A stretch of 64,000 nt of DNA from Thermodesulfatator autotrophicus (lineage in GTDB: Bacteria > Desulfobacterota > Thermodesulfobacteria > Thermodesulfobacteriales > Thermodesulfatatoraceae), in NCBI RefSeq assembly GCF_001642325.1, contig NZ_LSFI01000004.1, forward strand, positions 1-64,000, read 5' to 3'. The notes below the pieces were generated by a model, which saw only the letters and a program-made list of their open reading frames with translations, was not told where the DNA came from and did no database searches. Shown here one piece after another: positions 51,437-59,446 of the stretch. Position 1 is the stretch's first letter, and every line of letters begins with the position of its first letter. A program made the position numbers and the translations under genes.

Positions 51437-54179
51437 GAACTTTTAGGCCAAGGGGAAGGGCTTCACCGAATAATTTAGTGCGTTGAGTTTCTTCTATTTC
51501 CACTACTTTTTCTAACGGAAGATAATTTTCCATAGGCACATCCCAGGAAGCAAGTAATTCTTTGATAGCCAGCCTGGTTTCTTCTGGTAAATCAAGGGCT
51601 CTATCTCCACTCAAACGCCCTATATTAATTAACGCTTCTGCCCAGAGCCTGGTTATTTTTTCTGAAGTTTTTTGTTTTTTAAGGCGTGAGAGAATTTCTT
51701 CTACCAGTGGCTTGGCCTTTCCTGGTGGTACCACGGCATCAGCCGGGCCGTAAAGAAGAATTCGCGCGAGAAGTCTTGAAAGAACAAAGATGAAAAGCCT
51801 GTCATTTTTTTTGAGGACCTGAGGTAACACTTTTTGGGCCAGTTCATATTTGACTTCAGGGGAGAGCCTTTCAAGGTTGGCTACGCAAAGCCAGATTTCT
51901 CGCCTTTCCTGAGGAGAGATGCTGGGGGCCTTTTTTCCCTGGCTTGGTAATACAAAAGGCTTAATTTTAGCAAAGAGTTGTTCCTGTTTACCACGACTCA
52001 AGCCTCCAGCCACCCGGCGCCAGAATATCCACCATTCAAGCTGGACGGCTTTGTCTCTTTTATGATTTACTCCTTCAAAATAAAGCCCCCAGATTTTTCT
52101 CAGGCGAAAGGGGTCAGAAACATCACCATAACCCGGCCTCAAAAAGAAGCCCAAAAGATTAAACCAGCGGGCTTCATGGGCTGCTGATTTGGGGCGCCAG
52201 TGTTTATTTTCAATTAAGAAATCCGCCAGCTCCCTTATTAAAACAGTTGGCCAGCGGTCACGTTCCATTTCAAAGGCTTCTTCTAAGAGGTTCATTATCT
52301 GGGATAATATTTGGGCGTCTTTTTCAAAGGCCGTTTTTATCAGGTGCCTGGCCATTTCTATTTTTTCTTTTTCTACAGGAGGAGGTTCGGTTTCGGCCTT
52401 TTTGGCTACAATTACGCCCTCTGGTTCTTGGGCAACTTTTTTCTCCTGGCTCCTCAGGTTAAACTGAAGCCGCCAGCGATGAGGCGTCTCAAGAGAGCAA
52501 CAGTAGATTTCAAGCACCCCTACTTCTGAAAGGAAAACTTCTATGCGTACCGGAATTTCTTTAAGGCCGGTTTTGCGGCCAAATTTAAGGGTAGTGGAAA
52601 GAGGAGGAAGTTCGGCAAAGCTTTCGTCAAGTTCAACCACATCTCCCAAAGAGTCCTTTCTGGTGGAAGAAGTGTAAAGGGGAAATTTTACCGGACGATT
52701 GGTCAAAACCTTAAAAGTCTTTGGAAGTTCAATCTTTTCACCTTCTTTAAGGCCCTTAGGAGCCAGGCAGACGGCCTTTGTTTTATCCCCTTCTTCTACT
52801 CCCAGATAATAGGCCCTGGGGAGGCCCCCGCCTACTCTTATGCCAAGGCCCTCTCTTACTAAACCGTAGTAAGCTGCGCCTATGGCCACTGCCAAATCTA
52901 AAGAGGTGGTTTCAAGGACTTTTAATGAGGAAAGATTGAACCAGCGGGCCACTTCTCCTTTAAGGCGTTCTCTTAAAATCGGCGGTTTTAAGGCCCCGCC
53001 ATTAAAGAGGATTACATCTATTTTTTCAATTTTATTTTTGTAAAGAAAGGCTCCCAGGTGCCTGGTGATGGCCTGTTCGCGGGCGTAAGGAAGCCCCCAA
53101 TCACGCATACCTCTTGGCACTGATTCTACTCTGGCTAACGTCTGGTTAAAGGCTACTTCCGGAAAAAAGTCTTTGAGGATAAGAGAGAGCACTTCTTCGC
53201 GGGTGATTCTTGCCACTAAAGTGTCAGCTATAAGGGCTCGGCCACGGCCAGTTAGCCTTACGGCATCTTCCTCCGGGCCGTCAGGGGAAAGCAGGCGTTC
53301 TTTCAGTTCCCGACAGAGAAAAGTAAGAGTCTGAAATCTGGCAAAGTCAAGCCGTTTGGTAGGAAGTTTTTTCTCTGCCAGCTTGGCCAAAGCCAGGTCA
53401 ATGTTATCTCCGCCAAGGAGAATGTGGTCTCCTACGGCAATGCGCTCAAGATAAGGGCCTTCTTGCCCTTCGCGCACTTCCACCACGGTAAAGTCACTGG
53501 TGCCCCCACCTATATCACAGATGAGTACATGCTCACCAGGCTTAAGTTTTTCATGCCAGTCTTTTTCATTTTGAGAAAGCCAGGCGTAAAGGGCGGCTGT
53601 TGGCTCTTCCAGTAAAACCACTTGAAGCCCGGCTATTTCTGCGGCTTTAAGGGTGAGCTCGCGGGCTACTTCGTCAAATGAGGCCGGCACAGTGAGAATT
53701 ACCACCTGGTTTTCCAGCCGTTTTTCAGGGTCGTCTTTGGCTATTTCGTAATTCCAGGCCTCTTTAAGGTGCTCCAGGTAGCGCGCTGAGGCCTCAACAG
53801 GAGAAACTTTTTCTACGTCTTCTCCTGAGCCCCAGGGAAGAATTTTGGCCGTGCGGTCAACTCCTCCGTGGCATAGCCAGCTTTTGGCCGAAGATACCAG
53901 GCGTGAAGGCACAAGGGCGCCGTGGTCCCTGGCATACGTCCCCACAACAAAACGGCGTGAACTATCCCAGGGAAGCCCGAGGTCTTCTTCAGCCTCAATC
54001 TCCCCGGGGAGATAAAGAAAAGACGGCAGCGTTTCTCTTTTCCCAATACGCCCGGCTCCTACCAATTGCGGGATTTGGAAAACCTTTACTTTAAGTTCTG
54101 GCCCGGTTTCTTTAAGGTCAGCGTAAGCCAGAGCACAATTAGTAGTACCCAGGTCTATGCCTACTACGTAACGCGGCAT
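51429..54179 (-). CDS. Large Hsp70-like (DnaK-related) protein
   Basis: A 916-aa ATPase of the actin/Hsp70 fold, about 280 residues longer than DnaK. The N-terminus reads VVGIDLGTTNCALAYAD (phosphate 1). VILTVPASFDEVARELTLKAAEIAGLQVVLLEEPTAALYAWL and CDIGGGTSDFTVVEV (phosphate 2) follow, and FNGGALKPPILRERL is the adenosine region. The middle part resembles a beta substrate domain, but residues about 590-916 form a long helical region unlike the DnaK lid, as in the DUF3731-containing subgroup. No DnaJ or GrpE is nearby. Chaperone function is inferred only from fold; its client is unknown. Confidence 0.85.
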   Translation of the reverse strand: MPRYVVGIDLGTTNCALAYADLKETGPELKVKVFQIPQLVGAGRIGKRETLPSFLYLPGEIEAEEDLGLPWDSSRRFVVGTYARDHGALVPSRLVSSAKSWLCHGGVDRTAKILPWGSGEDVEKVSPVEASARYLEHLKEAWNYEIAKDDPEKRLENQVVILTVPASFDEVARELTLKAAEIAGLQVVLLEEPTAALYAWLSQNEKDWHEKLKPGEHVLICDIGGGTSDFTVVEVREGQEGPYLERIAVGDHILLGGDNIDLALAKLAEKKLPTKRLDFARFQTLTFLCRELKERLLSPDGPEEDAVRLTGRGRALIADTLVARITREEVLSLILKDFFPEVAFNQTLARVESVPRGMRDWGLPYAREQAITRHLGAFLYKNKIEKIDVILFNGGALKPPILRERLKGEVARWFNLSSLKVLETTSLDLAVAIGAAYYGLVREGLGIRVGGGLPRAYYLGVEEGDKTKAVCLAPKGLKEGEKIELPKTFKVLTNRPVKFPLYTSSTRKDSLGDVVELDESFAELPPLSTTLKFGRKTGLKEIPVRIEVFLSEVGVLEIYCCSLETPHRWRLQFNLRSQEKKVAQEPEGVIVAKKAETEPPPVEKEKIEMARHLIKTAFEKDAQILSQIMNLLEEAFEMERDRWPTVLIRELADFLIENKHWRPKSAAHEARWFNLLGFFLRPGYGDVSDPFRLRKIWGLYFEGVNHKRDKAVQLEWWIFWRRVAGGLSRGKQEQLFAKIKPFVLPSQGKKAPSISPQERREIWLCVANLERLSPEVKYELAQKVLPQVLKKNDRLFIFVLSRLLARILLYGPADAVVPPGKAKPLVEEILSRLKKQKTSEKITRLWAEALINIGRLSGDRALDLPEETRLAIKELLASWDVPMENYLPLEKVVEIEETQRTKLFGEALPLGLKVHD

Positions 54180-54539
54180 CTACTTGAGAATCTCCTTTAT
54201 TTTTCTTAATAAGTCCTGGGGTAAGTAGGGCTTATGTAAAATCTCAAAATCATTTCTTTTAAGGGATTTAGCTAGCGTTTCTTTATCAACGTATCCGGTA
54301 GTTATCAAAGTGGGGCCTTTTATAAGATTTTCTTCAAATAAATCACAGGCAGTGCCATCTGGTAGCTGACAATCAACTACGTGAAAATCAAATTTTTTTT
54401 GAGAAAGTATTTCGCGGGCCTCTTTCAAAGTCCTGGCGAAAGTGAGCTTAAAATTTGGCGCCATGATAGAAAAAAACTCTTCAAGCATTTCTGCTATCAA
54501 TTTTTCGTCTTCAATTATTAGAATTTCTTTTTTACTCAC
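54180..54539 (-). CDS. Stand-alone response regulator receiver
   Basis: A 119-aa CheY-like receiver without an output domain. Acidic pair Glu10-Asp11, phospho-accepting Asp56 (FHVVDCQLPDG), Thr80/Thr81 (LITTGY) and Lys103 (ILHKPY) are all present, so it should accept phosphate. It overlaps leuA by 4 bases and abuts the Hsp70-like gene directly. The Hpt gene three genes upstream in the same run is a plausible phosphate partner. Confidence 0.9.
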   Translation of the reverse strand: MSKKEILIIEDEKLIAEMLEEFFSIMAPNFKLTFARTLKEAREILSQKKFDFHVVDCQLPDGTACDLFEENLIKGPTLITTGYVDKETLAKSLKRNDFEILHKPYLPQDLLRKIKEILK

Positions 54540-56188
54540 TTTACTTTTTGCGCCAGTTTTTGTTTTAATTCCTCGCCTTTGGTGCGATAGGCTTCAAGCC
54601 TATTTAACGCATTTACCAAGGCTTTTAGGCCCGCGGCTACAATGTCGTAATCTTTGCCAAGGCCAGCTACCCTTTTCCCTTGAAAGTCTTCAATTACCAC
54701 TCCGCACACCCCTAAAGACTCTGTGCCTTTACCTACAGCGTCTATGTGGAAGTCAACCAGACGTAAGTCTTTCTCAGATGAAAGGGCTTTTTCCGCGGTT
54801 CCCATGAAGTTATATCCCAGGGCTTTAGCTACGGCTTTAAAAGCAGCGTCTATAGAACCTACACCTACTTCAAAGGCTACTCGCTTTTCCTGTTTGTTAT
54901 CTAAAATTTCCACCTGAGCCAGAGGTTTCAAAGGAGCTCCATAAAGGCTTGATACGTAAGCGGCCTGAACTTCATAGCGGTATTCATTTTCTAAGAATTC
55001 GTCAAGTAAGACGCCTTCAAGATATTCATCATGAACCGTGCGCAGGACATCTTTAACTTCCTGGCGGAAGCGTTCAAAGACTTTGGCTAAGTCTTCAGAT
55101 GAAAGCTTCCAGCCACGGCTTTCAAGCTTAAATTTTACCGCATGGCGCCCAGAGTGTTTGCCAAGTACAATGGCACTTCCTGTCCAGCCGACTTCTTTGG
55201 GGTCCATGATTTCGTATGTGCCACGATGCATAATAACTCCATGCTGATGGATACCTGATTCGTGGGCAAAGGCATTAGCCCCTACGATGGCCTTGTTTGG
55301 CTGAACCATCATACCAGTTAATTTTGATACCAGCTGGCTGGTGGGCACAATTTGAGTAGTATCAATGCGGGTTTCAAGAGGATAACCCAGAGTTTTTTCA
55401 AAGAAGTCCTGCCTGGTTTTAAGGGCCATCACAATCTCTTCCAGAGCGGCGTTTCCAGCCCGCTCCCCTATGCCGTTTACCGTACATTCTATCTGTCTTG
55501 CTCCAGCCAGAAGGGCTGACAGAGAGTTAGCCACAGCGAGACCCAGGTCATTGTGACAGTGCACGCTAAAGCAAACTTTGCCCTCGGCAAAGAGGTCATA
55601 AAGGTCGGCCTTTTTCAGGGCTTCTACCAAATGGCTAATCAATTCATAATATTCTTGAGGAACGGTATAGCCCACGGTATCAGGAATATTTACGGTAATA
55701 GCTCCAGCCTTTATCACTTCAACTACCACCCGGGCCAGGTAATCCCAATCACTACGGGTGGCGTCTTCAGCGGAAAACTCCACCAGAGGAGTATATTTTT
55801 TGGCGTACTTGACGGCTTCTACCGCAAGTTCCAGTACTTCTTCACGGCTTTTGCGCAACTTATATTGCAAATGAATGTCAGAGGTGGCGATAAAAGTATG
55901 TATGCGAGGAGCCTTAGCCCCTTTTATCGCCTCCCAGGCTGTGTCTATATCTTTCTGGTTGGCTCGGGCTAGGGCTGCTACCTGGACGTCTTTTACGGTT
56001 TCAGCAATGGCCTTTACTCCTTCAAAGTCACCAGGAGAAGCTACGGGAAAGCCTGCTTCTATTACGTCAACCTTGAGCCTTTCAAGGGCTCTCGCAATTT
56101 CTTTTTTTTCTTCAACGGTAAGAGAGACCCCTGGAGATTGTTCCCCGTCTCTTAAAGTGGTGTCAAAAATATAAACACGTGAAATCAT
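54536..56188 (-). CDS. leuA: 2-Isopropylmalate synthase family (LeuA/CimA-like)
   Basis: Condenses acetyl-CoA with a 2-oxo acid. The ATG at 56188 has an AAAGGAGG site and gives 550 aa. Motifs: FDTTLRDGEQSPGVSL (catalytic Arg-Asp), VHCHNDLGLAVANSL (metal His pair), GIGERAGNAALEEI and GANAFAHESGIHQHGV; the C-terminal regulatory domain (about 400-550) is complete. Length and ERAGN block favour LeuA. Citramalate synthase (CimA) is the main alternative. leuB, leuC and leuD are not in the window. Confidence 0.85.
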   Translation of the reverse strand: MISRVYIFDTTLRDGEQSPGVSLTVEEKKEIARALERLKVDVIEAGFPVASPGDFEGVKAIAETVKDVQVAALARANQKDIDTAWEAIKGAKAPRIHTFIATSDIHLQYKLRKSREEVLELAVEAVKYAKKYTPLVEFSAEDATRSDWDYLARVVVEVIKAGAITVNIPDTVGYTVPQEYYELISHLVEALKKADLYDLFAEGKVCFSVHCHNDLGLAVANSLSALLAGARQIECTVNGIGERAGNAALEEIVMALKTRQDFFEKTLGYPLETRIDTTQIVPTSQLVSKLTGMMVQPNKAIVGANAFAHESGIHQHGVIMHRGTYEIMDPKEVGWTGSAIVLGKHSGRHAVKFKLESRGWKLSSEDLAKVFERFRQEVKDVLRTVHDEYLEGVLLDEFLENEYRYEVQAAYVSSLYGAPLKPLAQVEILDNKQEKRVAFEVGVGSIDAAFKAVAKALGYNFMGTAEKALSSEKDLRLVDFHIDAVGKGTESLGVCGVVIEDFQGKRVAGLGKDYDIVAAGLKALVNALNRLEAYRTKGEELKQKLAQKVK

Positions 56189-56220
56189 ATACGCCTCCTT
56201 TGTTCGCAAGATTAACGGTG

Positions 56221-56250
56221 TATTTAGTTAAAGGCAATGAGTTGAGTCAA
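56221..56250 (-). promoter_or_regulatory. Candidate promoter of leuA
   Basis: Minus-strand TTGACT (plus 56245-56250) and a weak TAAATA (plus 56221-56226) are 18 bp apart in the 64-bp gap between pssA and leuA. The -10 is poor, so leuA may instead be read through from pssA. Confidence 0.3.
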
Positions 56251-56252
56251 AT

Positions 56253-56999
56253 TTACTGGATTTCAGATGAGACCTGGACAGCTTCCCCCCGCCTGGCGCG
56301 GAGGGCAAGAAGGAGTGGCCCTGAAAGGGCGTAGAGCAAAAAGCCGATAAATAGAGTCAGTGGTGGTTCAGCGGCCATGACCGTTAAAATCAAGACGAAA
56401 AATACCAGGGCATAAAAAGGATGTTTTTCGGCAAAAGTTAACTTTTTAAATGAAAAATAAGGGGCATTGCTTACCATCAAATAGGAAATCATATAGACCA
56501 TTATCAAAATGGCTATATGTTTAACCGGTTGTTCCAGACCAAACCACAGGGAAAAAAGCACGGTTGACGCCATAAGGCCTGCTGCTCCAGGGCTTGGAAG
56601 CCCGGAGAAATAACTGCTTTCCTTAGCAGCCTGGACGTTGAATTTGGCCAGCCGTAAAGCCGCACAGGCTACGTAGAGAAAGGCCGCCAGCCACCCGTAA
56701 CGGCCATAAGTCTGAAGGGCAAAGGTGTAAACCAGGATAGCCGGTGCAACGCCAAAGGAAACTAAATCGCAAAGGGAATCATATTCAATGCCAAAACGGC
56801 TGGTACTCCCCGTATAACGGGCCACACGGCCGTCTAAAATGTCAAAAATCATGGCTACCAGAATAGCTACCGCGGCTTTAAAAAAGTCTCCCTGAATGGC
56901 GGCCACCAGACCATAAAAACCACAAAACAAATTACCCGTGGTAAAAAGATTTGGCAGAAGATAGATACGATTTTTATTTTTCCGCTTTTTTCTACTCAT
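56253..56999 (-). CDS. pssA: CDP-diacylglycerol-serine O-phosphatidyltransferase
   Basis: Makes phosphatidylserine at the inner membrane. The 248-aa protein has seven to eight hydrophobic segments and the CDP-alcohol motif with its Asp residues in DILDGRVARYTGSTSRFGIEYDSLCD (about 48-73). LFTTGNLFCGFYGL is typical of the Bacillus-type PssA. It overlaps psd by 8 bases, and together they make phosphatidylethanolamine. Confidence 0.93.
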   Translation of the reverse strand: MSRKKRKNKNRIYLLPNLFTTGNLFCGFYGLVAAIQGDFFKAAVAILVAMIFDILDGRVARYTGSTSRFGIEYDSLCDLVSFGVAPAILVYTFALQTYGRYGWLAAFLYVACAALRLAKFNVQAAKESSYFSGLPSPGAAGLMASTVLFSLWFGLEQPVKHIAILIMVYMISYLMVSNAPYFSFKKLTFAEKHPFYALVFFVLILTVMAAEPPLTLFIGFLLYALSGPLLLALRARRGEAVQVSSEIQ

Positions 57000-57639
57000 T
57001 GCTTGCCCAGGGATATAACACCAGGGGAGATTCCCCGGCTCTCACTTTATGCCCCATATTAACTAATATTTTGGCTTTTTCTACCGGGATAAAAAGTTCA
57101 ACTCTTGAACCAAACTTTATCATGCCAATTCTTTCGCTGGCCAGGAGTTCATCTCCTTTTTTGACAAAAGGCACCGTGCGCCTGGCAAGGAGTCCGGCTA
57201 CCTGGACCAGCAAAAGGGGAACTCCATCTAAACGTTCCAGAGCATAATACCGTTTTTCGTTTTTTTCAAAGGCTTCTTCTTTGTCAGCTGGAAGATACTT
57301 CCCCAGCTCGTGCCATATATCAACTACCCGGCAGGTGGCTGGAGCGCGGTTAACATGGACATCACACACGTTCATAAAGATACCTATCTGGTAGGCCTCG
57401 GTATTCAAAAATTTATCTTCTTTTACTTTTTTGATGGCCACAATACGGCCGTCAGCCGGAGAAACTATGATATTCCGGTCAAAAGGTGGATAGCGATCTG
57501 GATCACGAAAGAACCAGGCAAAAGCAAGAGAAGCCAGGGCCCCTCCGTAAAGCAAGTCTTTTCTTTTAGTAAAGTGCCCTAAGACTGCTCCTAAAATCCC
57601 GGGAGCAACTACAAATGGAAGGCCTTCTTTATTTATCAT
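56992..57639 (-). CDS. psd: Phosphatidylserine decarboxylase
   Basis: Converts phosphatidylserine to phosphatidylethanolamine with a pyruvoyl cofactor made by self-cleavage. The short 215-aa form (archaeal/Bacteroides-like class) shows VSPADGRIVAI, VNRAPATCRV and the cleavage site FGSRVEL, where Ser becomes the pyruvoyl group. The ATG at 57639 lies 8 bases after AAAGGAG; a TTG seven codons earlier would include that site in the gene. It overlaps hpt by 11 bases and pssA by 8. Confidence 0.92.
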   Translation of the reverse strand: MINKEGLPFVVAPGILGAVLGHFTKRKDLLYGGALASLAFAWFFRDPDRYPPFDRNIIVSPADGRIVAIKKVKEDKFLNTEAYQIGIFMNVCDVHVNRAPATCRVVDIWHELGKYLPADKEEAFEKNEKRYYALERLDGVPLLLVQVAGLLARRTVPFVKKGDELLASERIGMIKFGSRVELFIPVEKAKILVNMGHKVRAGESPLVLYPWASNE

Positions 57640-57961
57640 TATCTTTACTCCTTTTTTCAAGCATTTGCCAGAAGGCTTTTAATTCTTTTTTAAGTTTTTT
57701 AAATAAATTTTGGGCCTCAGCCAGGCTAACAGCTTTCTCTAAATTAAAAGCTAAAACATGGGCTTCTTCAAGGAAAATCGTAGCACAGGCCCCTTTTAAT
57801 GAGTGAGCCTTTTCCCTGACTGTATCTATTTCTCCAGAAGAAAGGGCCTTTTCAATTTCTTCGGTTAATTGCTTAGACGAAAGATAAAATATCTCAAGGA
57901 GTTCATTTAATTCTTCTGGTTCAAGTTCCTGAAGCAGTTTTTCACGTTGCCATTTAACCAT
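57629..57961 (-). CDS. Histidine-containing phosphotransfer (Hpt) protein
   Basis: A 110-aa helical protein with a single Hpt domain. The phospho-accepting His53 lies in REKAHSLKGACATI, with the conserved Lys and Gly two and three residues on. Such stand-alone proteins shuttle phosphate between a hybrid kinase and a receiver. No hybrid kinase is near; the receiver at 54180 in the same run is the obvious candidate partner. It sits between mnmA (6 bases) and psd. Confidence 0.9.
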   Translation of the reverse strand: MVKWQREKLLQELEPEELNELLEIFYLSSKQLTEEIEKALSSGEIDTVREKAHSLKGACATIFLEEAHVLAFNLEKAVSLAEAQNLFKKLKKELKAFWQMLEKRSKDNDK

Positions 57962-57967
57962 GGTCTT

Positions 57968-59014
57968 TTAATCGGAAGAACTAAACGTTTCTTTTAAATG
58001 TATTTCTCCGCCACCTAACACTTTGTCTTCCTGGTATGCCACGGCAAACTGCCCTGGGGTAACAGCTTGTTGAGGTTTTTTAAAGATAACTTCAGCTTCT
58101 TTTTCCGTATAAAATTTTATAGTGGCAGGAGCTTCTTTATGGCGATAGCGAATCCTTACGTTGGCTTCCAGTTCTTTTTGACGATATGCATCACATATTA
58201 GATGAAATTTTTTTACGAGGAAACGCTCACAGCGTAAATATTTTTTAGGCCCAATGATTACCCGATTTTTTGGGGCATCAATGGCTACCACATAATAAGG
58301 CCTTCCCAGGCGCACTCCAAGGCCGCGGCGCTGACCTATAGTATAGGCGTAAATACCCTGGTGTTTTCCTACTATGCGCCCGTCAACGGTGACTATCTCC
58401 CCAGGGGGAAAGTCTTCTTCAGTGAAAAGTTCACGATAATCTCCTTTTATAAAACAGGCTTCCTGACTTTCTGGCGAAGTAAGACCGAAAAGGCCAAGTT
58501 TTACTATTTCTTTTATAACGTCTTCTTTGCGCCATTCCCCAAGAGGGAAAAGGGCTTTTGAAAGCTGATGCTGATTAAGTAAGGCCAGAAAATAAGATTG
58601 CTCTTTACCAGGGTCTTTACCTTTTAAAAGTTCAAAACAGTGATTGGTTTCGTTAAAAATTACACGGACATAATGACCAGTGGCTATTTGGGAGGCTCCC
58701 AATTTTTGAACTTCTTCTAAAAGTAGCCCAAACTTAATTTCTCTATTGCAGATTATACAAGGGTTGGGAGTTAGCCCCTGACGGTAACTCTTTCGGAAAT
58801 AGCCGATAATTTTTTCTCTAAAAGGAAGGGTCAGGTCAACTATTTTTAGGTCTATCTTTAGTGCTTCAGTCAAACGTTTAACGCGAGCAATTTCTTTTTC
58901 TGGATCTTTAGGGGAGAAAAGGGCAAAAAGGCCAAAAATATTTTTCTTTTGTTTTTTTAAAAGATGAGCGGCAAAGGTGCTGTCCACTCCGCCGCTCATG
59001 GCTACGGCTATCAT
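57968..59014 (-). CDS. mnmA: tRNA-specific 2-thiouridylase MnmA
   Basis: Adds sulfur to U34 of Lys, Glu and Gln tRNAs. Its 348 aa have the PP-loop IAVAMSGGVDSTFAAHLL, the first catalytic Cys in NPCIICNREIKFG and the second in SQEACFIKGDY. TGHYVRV and GQRRGLGV are further conserved blocks. Sulfur normally comes from a cysteine desulfurase relay, which is not adjacent; instead the gene abuts the NIL-ferredoxin with no spacing, and YcaO follows upstream. Confidence 0.93.
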   Translation of the reverse strand: MIAVAMSGGVDSTFAAHLLKKQKKNIFGLFALFSPKDPEKEIARVKRLTEALKIDLKIVDLTLPFREKIIGYFRKSYRQGLTPNPCIICNREIKFGLLLEEVQKLGASQIATGHYVRVIFNETNHCFELLKGKDPGKEQSYFLALLNQHQLSKALFPLGEWRKEDVIKEIVKLGLFGLTSPESQEACFIKGDYRELFTEEDFPPGEIVTVDGRIVGKHQGIYAYTIGQRRGLGVRLGRPYYVVAIDAPKNRVIIGPKKYLRCERFLVKKFHLICDAYRQKELEANVRIRYRHKEAPATIKFYTEKEAEVIFKKPQQAVTPGQFAVAYQEDKVLGGGEIHLKETFSSSD

Positions 59015-59446
59015 CTAACTTGCTTCTACAAGCTCCTTATGAAAATGAGCTTCCATAGCACGAACAATACAGGCTGGCATACAAAGTTCACAACCGGTGC
59101 AGCGTTCAGGGTCAAACTTTACTTCCATGGTCTCTCGGTCAACATACAGGGCATTGGTGGGGCAGACAGCTGTGCAAAAACCACAGTGAATGCATTTTTC
59201 TTCGTTTTTGCGAATTTCCTGGCTTATAGTCTTCACTTCCACGCCAAGCTCACGCAAAAAAGCAAGACCTTTATTAAACTGGGTGGGATGTCCGGCAAGC
59301 TCCATCACCATAAGGCCTTCTTTGCCAGGGAGTATGGTGGCCTTTAATATGTTGAAGGACAAATCAAACTCTTTAACCAGCTGATAGACAATGGGTTGCT
59401 CTACCACTTCAGCGGGAAAGCGTAATACTAGAATCTTTTTATACAT
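59015..59446 (-). CDS. NIL-domain ferredoxin (2x 4Fe-4S)
   Basis: A 143-aa protein. An N-terminal NIL ligand-binding domain (about 1-75; FDLSFNILKATILPGKEGLMVMELAG) is followed by two complete 4Fe-4S motifs, C85-C88-C91-C95 (CIHCGFCTAVCP) and C116-C119-C122-C126 (CTGCELCMPAC). NIL-ferredoxins are known in methanogens and sulfate reducers, where they are linked to homocysteine formation from sulfide. Here it overlaps ycaO by 8 bases and touches mnmA, so it likely brings electrons or sulfide to that module. The DUF39 partner known elsewhere is not in the window. Confidence 0.9.
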   Translation of the reverse strand: MYKKILVLRFPAEVVEQPIVYQLVKEFDLSFNILKATILPGKEGLMVMELAGHPTQFNKGLAFLRELGVEVKTISQEIRKNEEKCIHCGFCTAVCPTNALYVDRETMEVKFDPERCTGCELCMPACIVRAMEAHFHKELVEAS

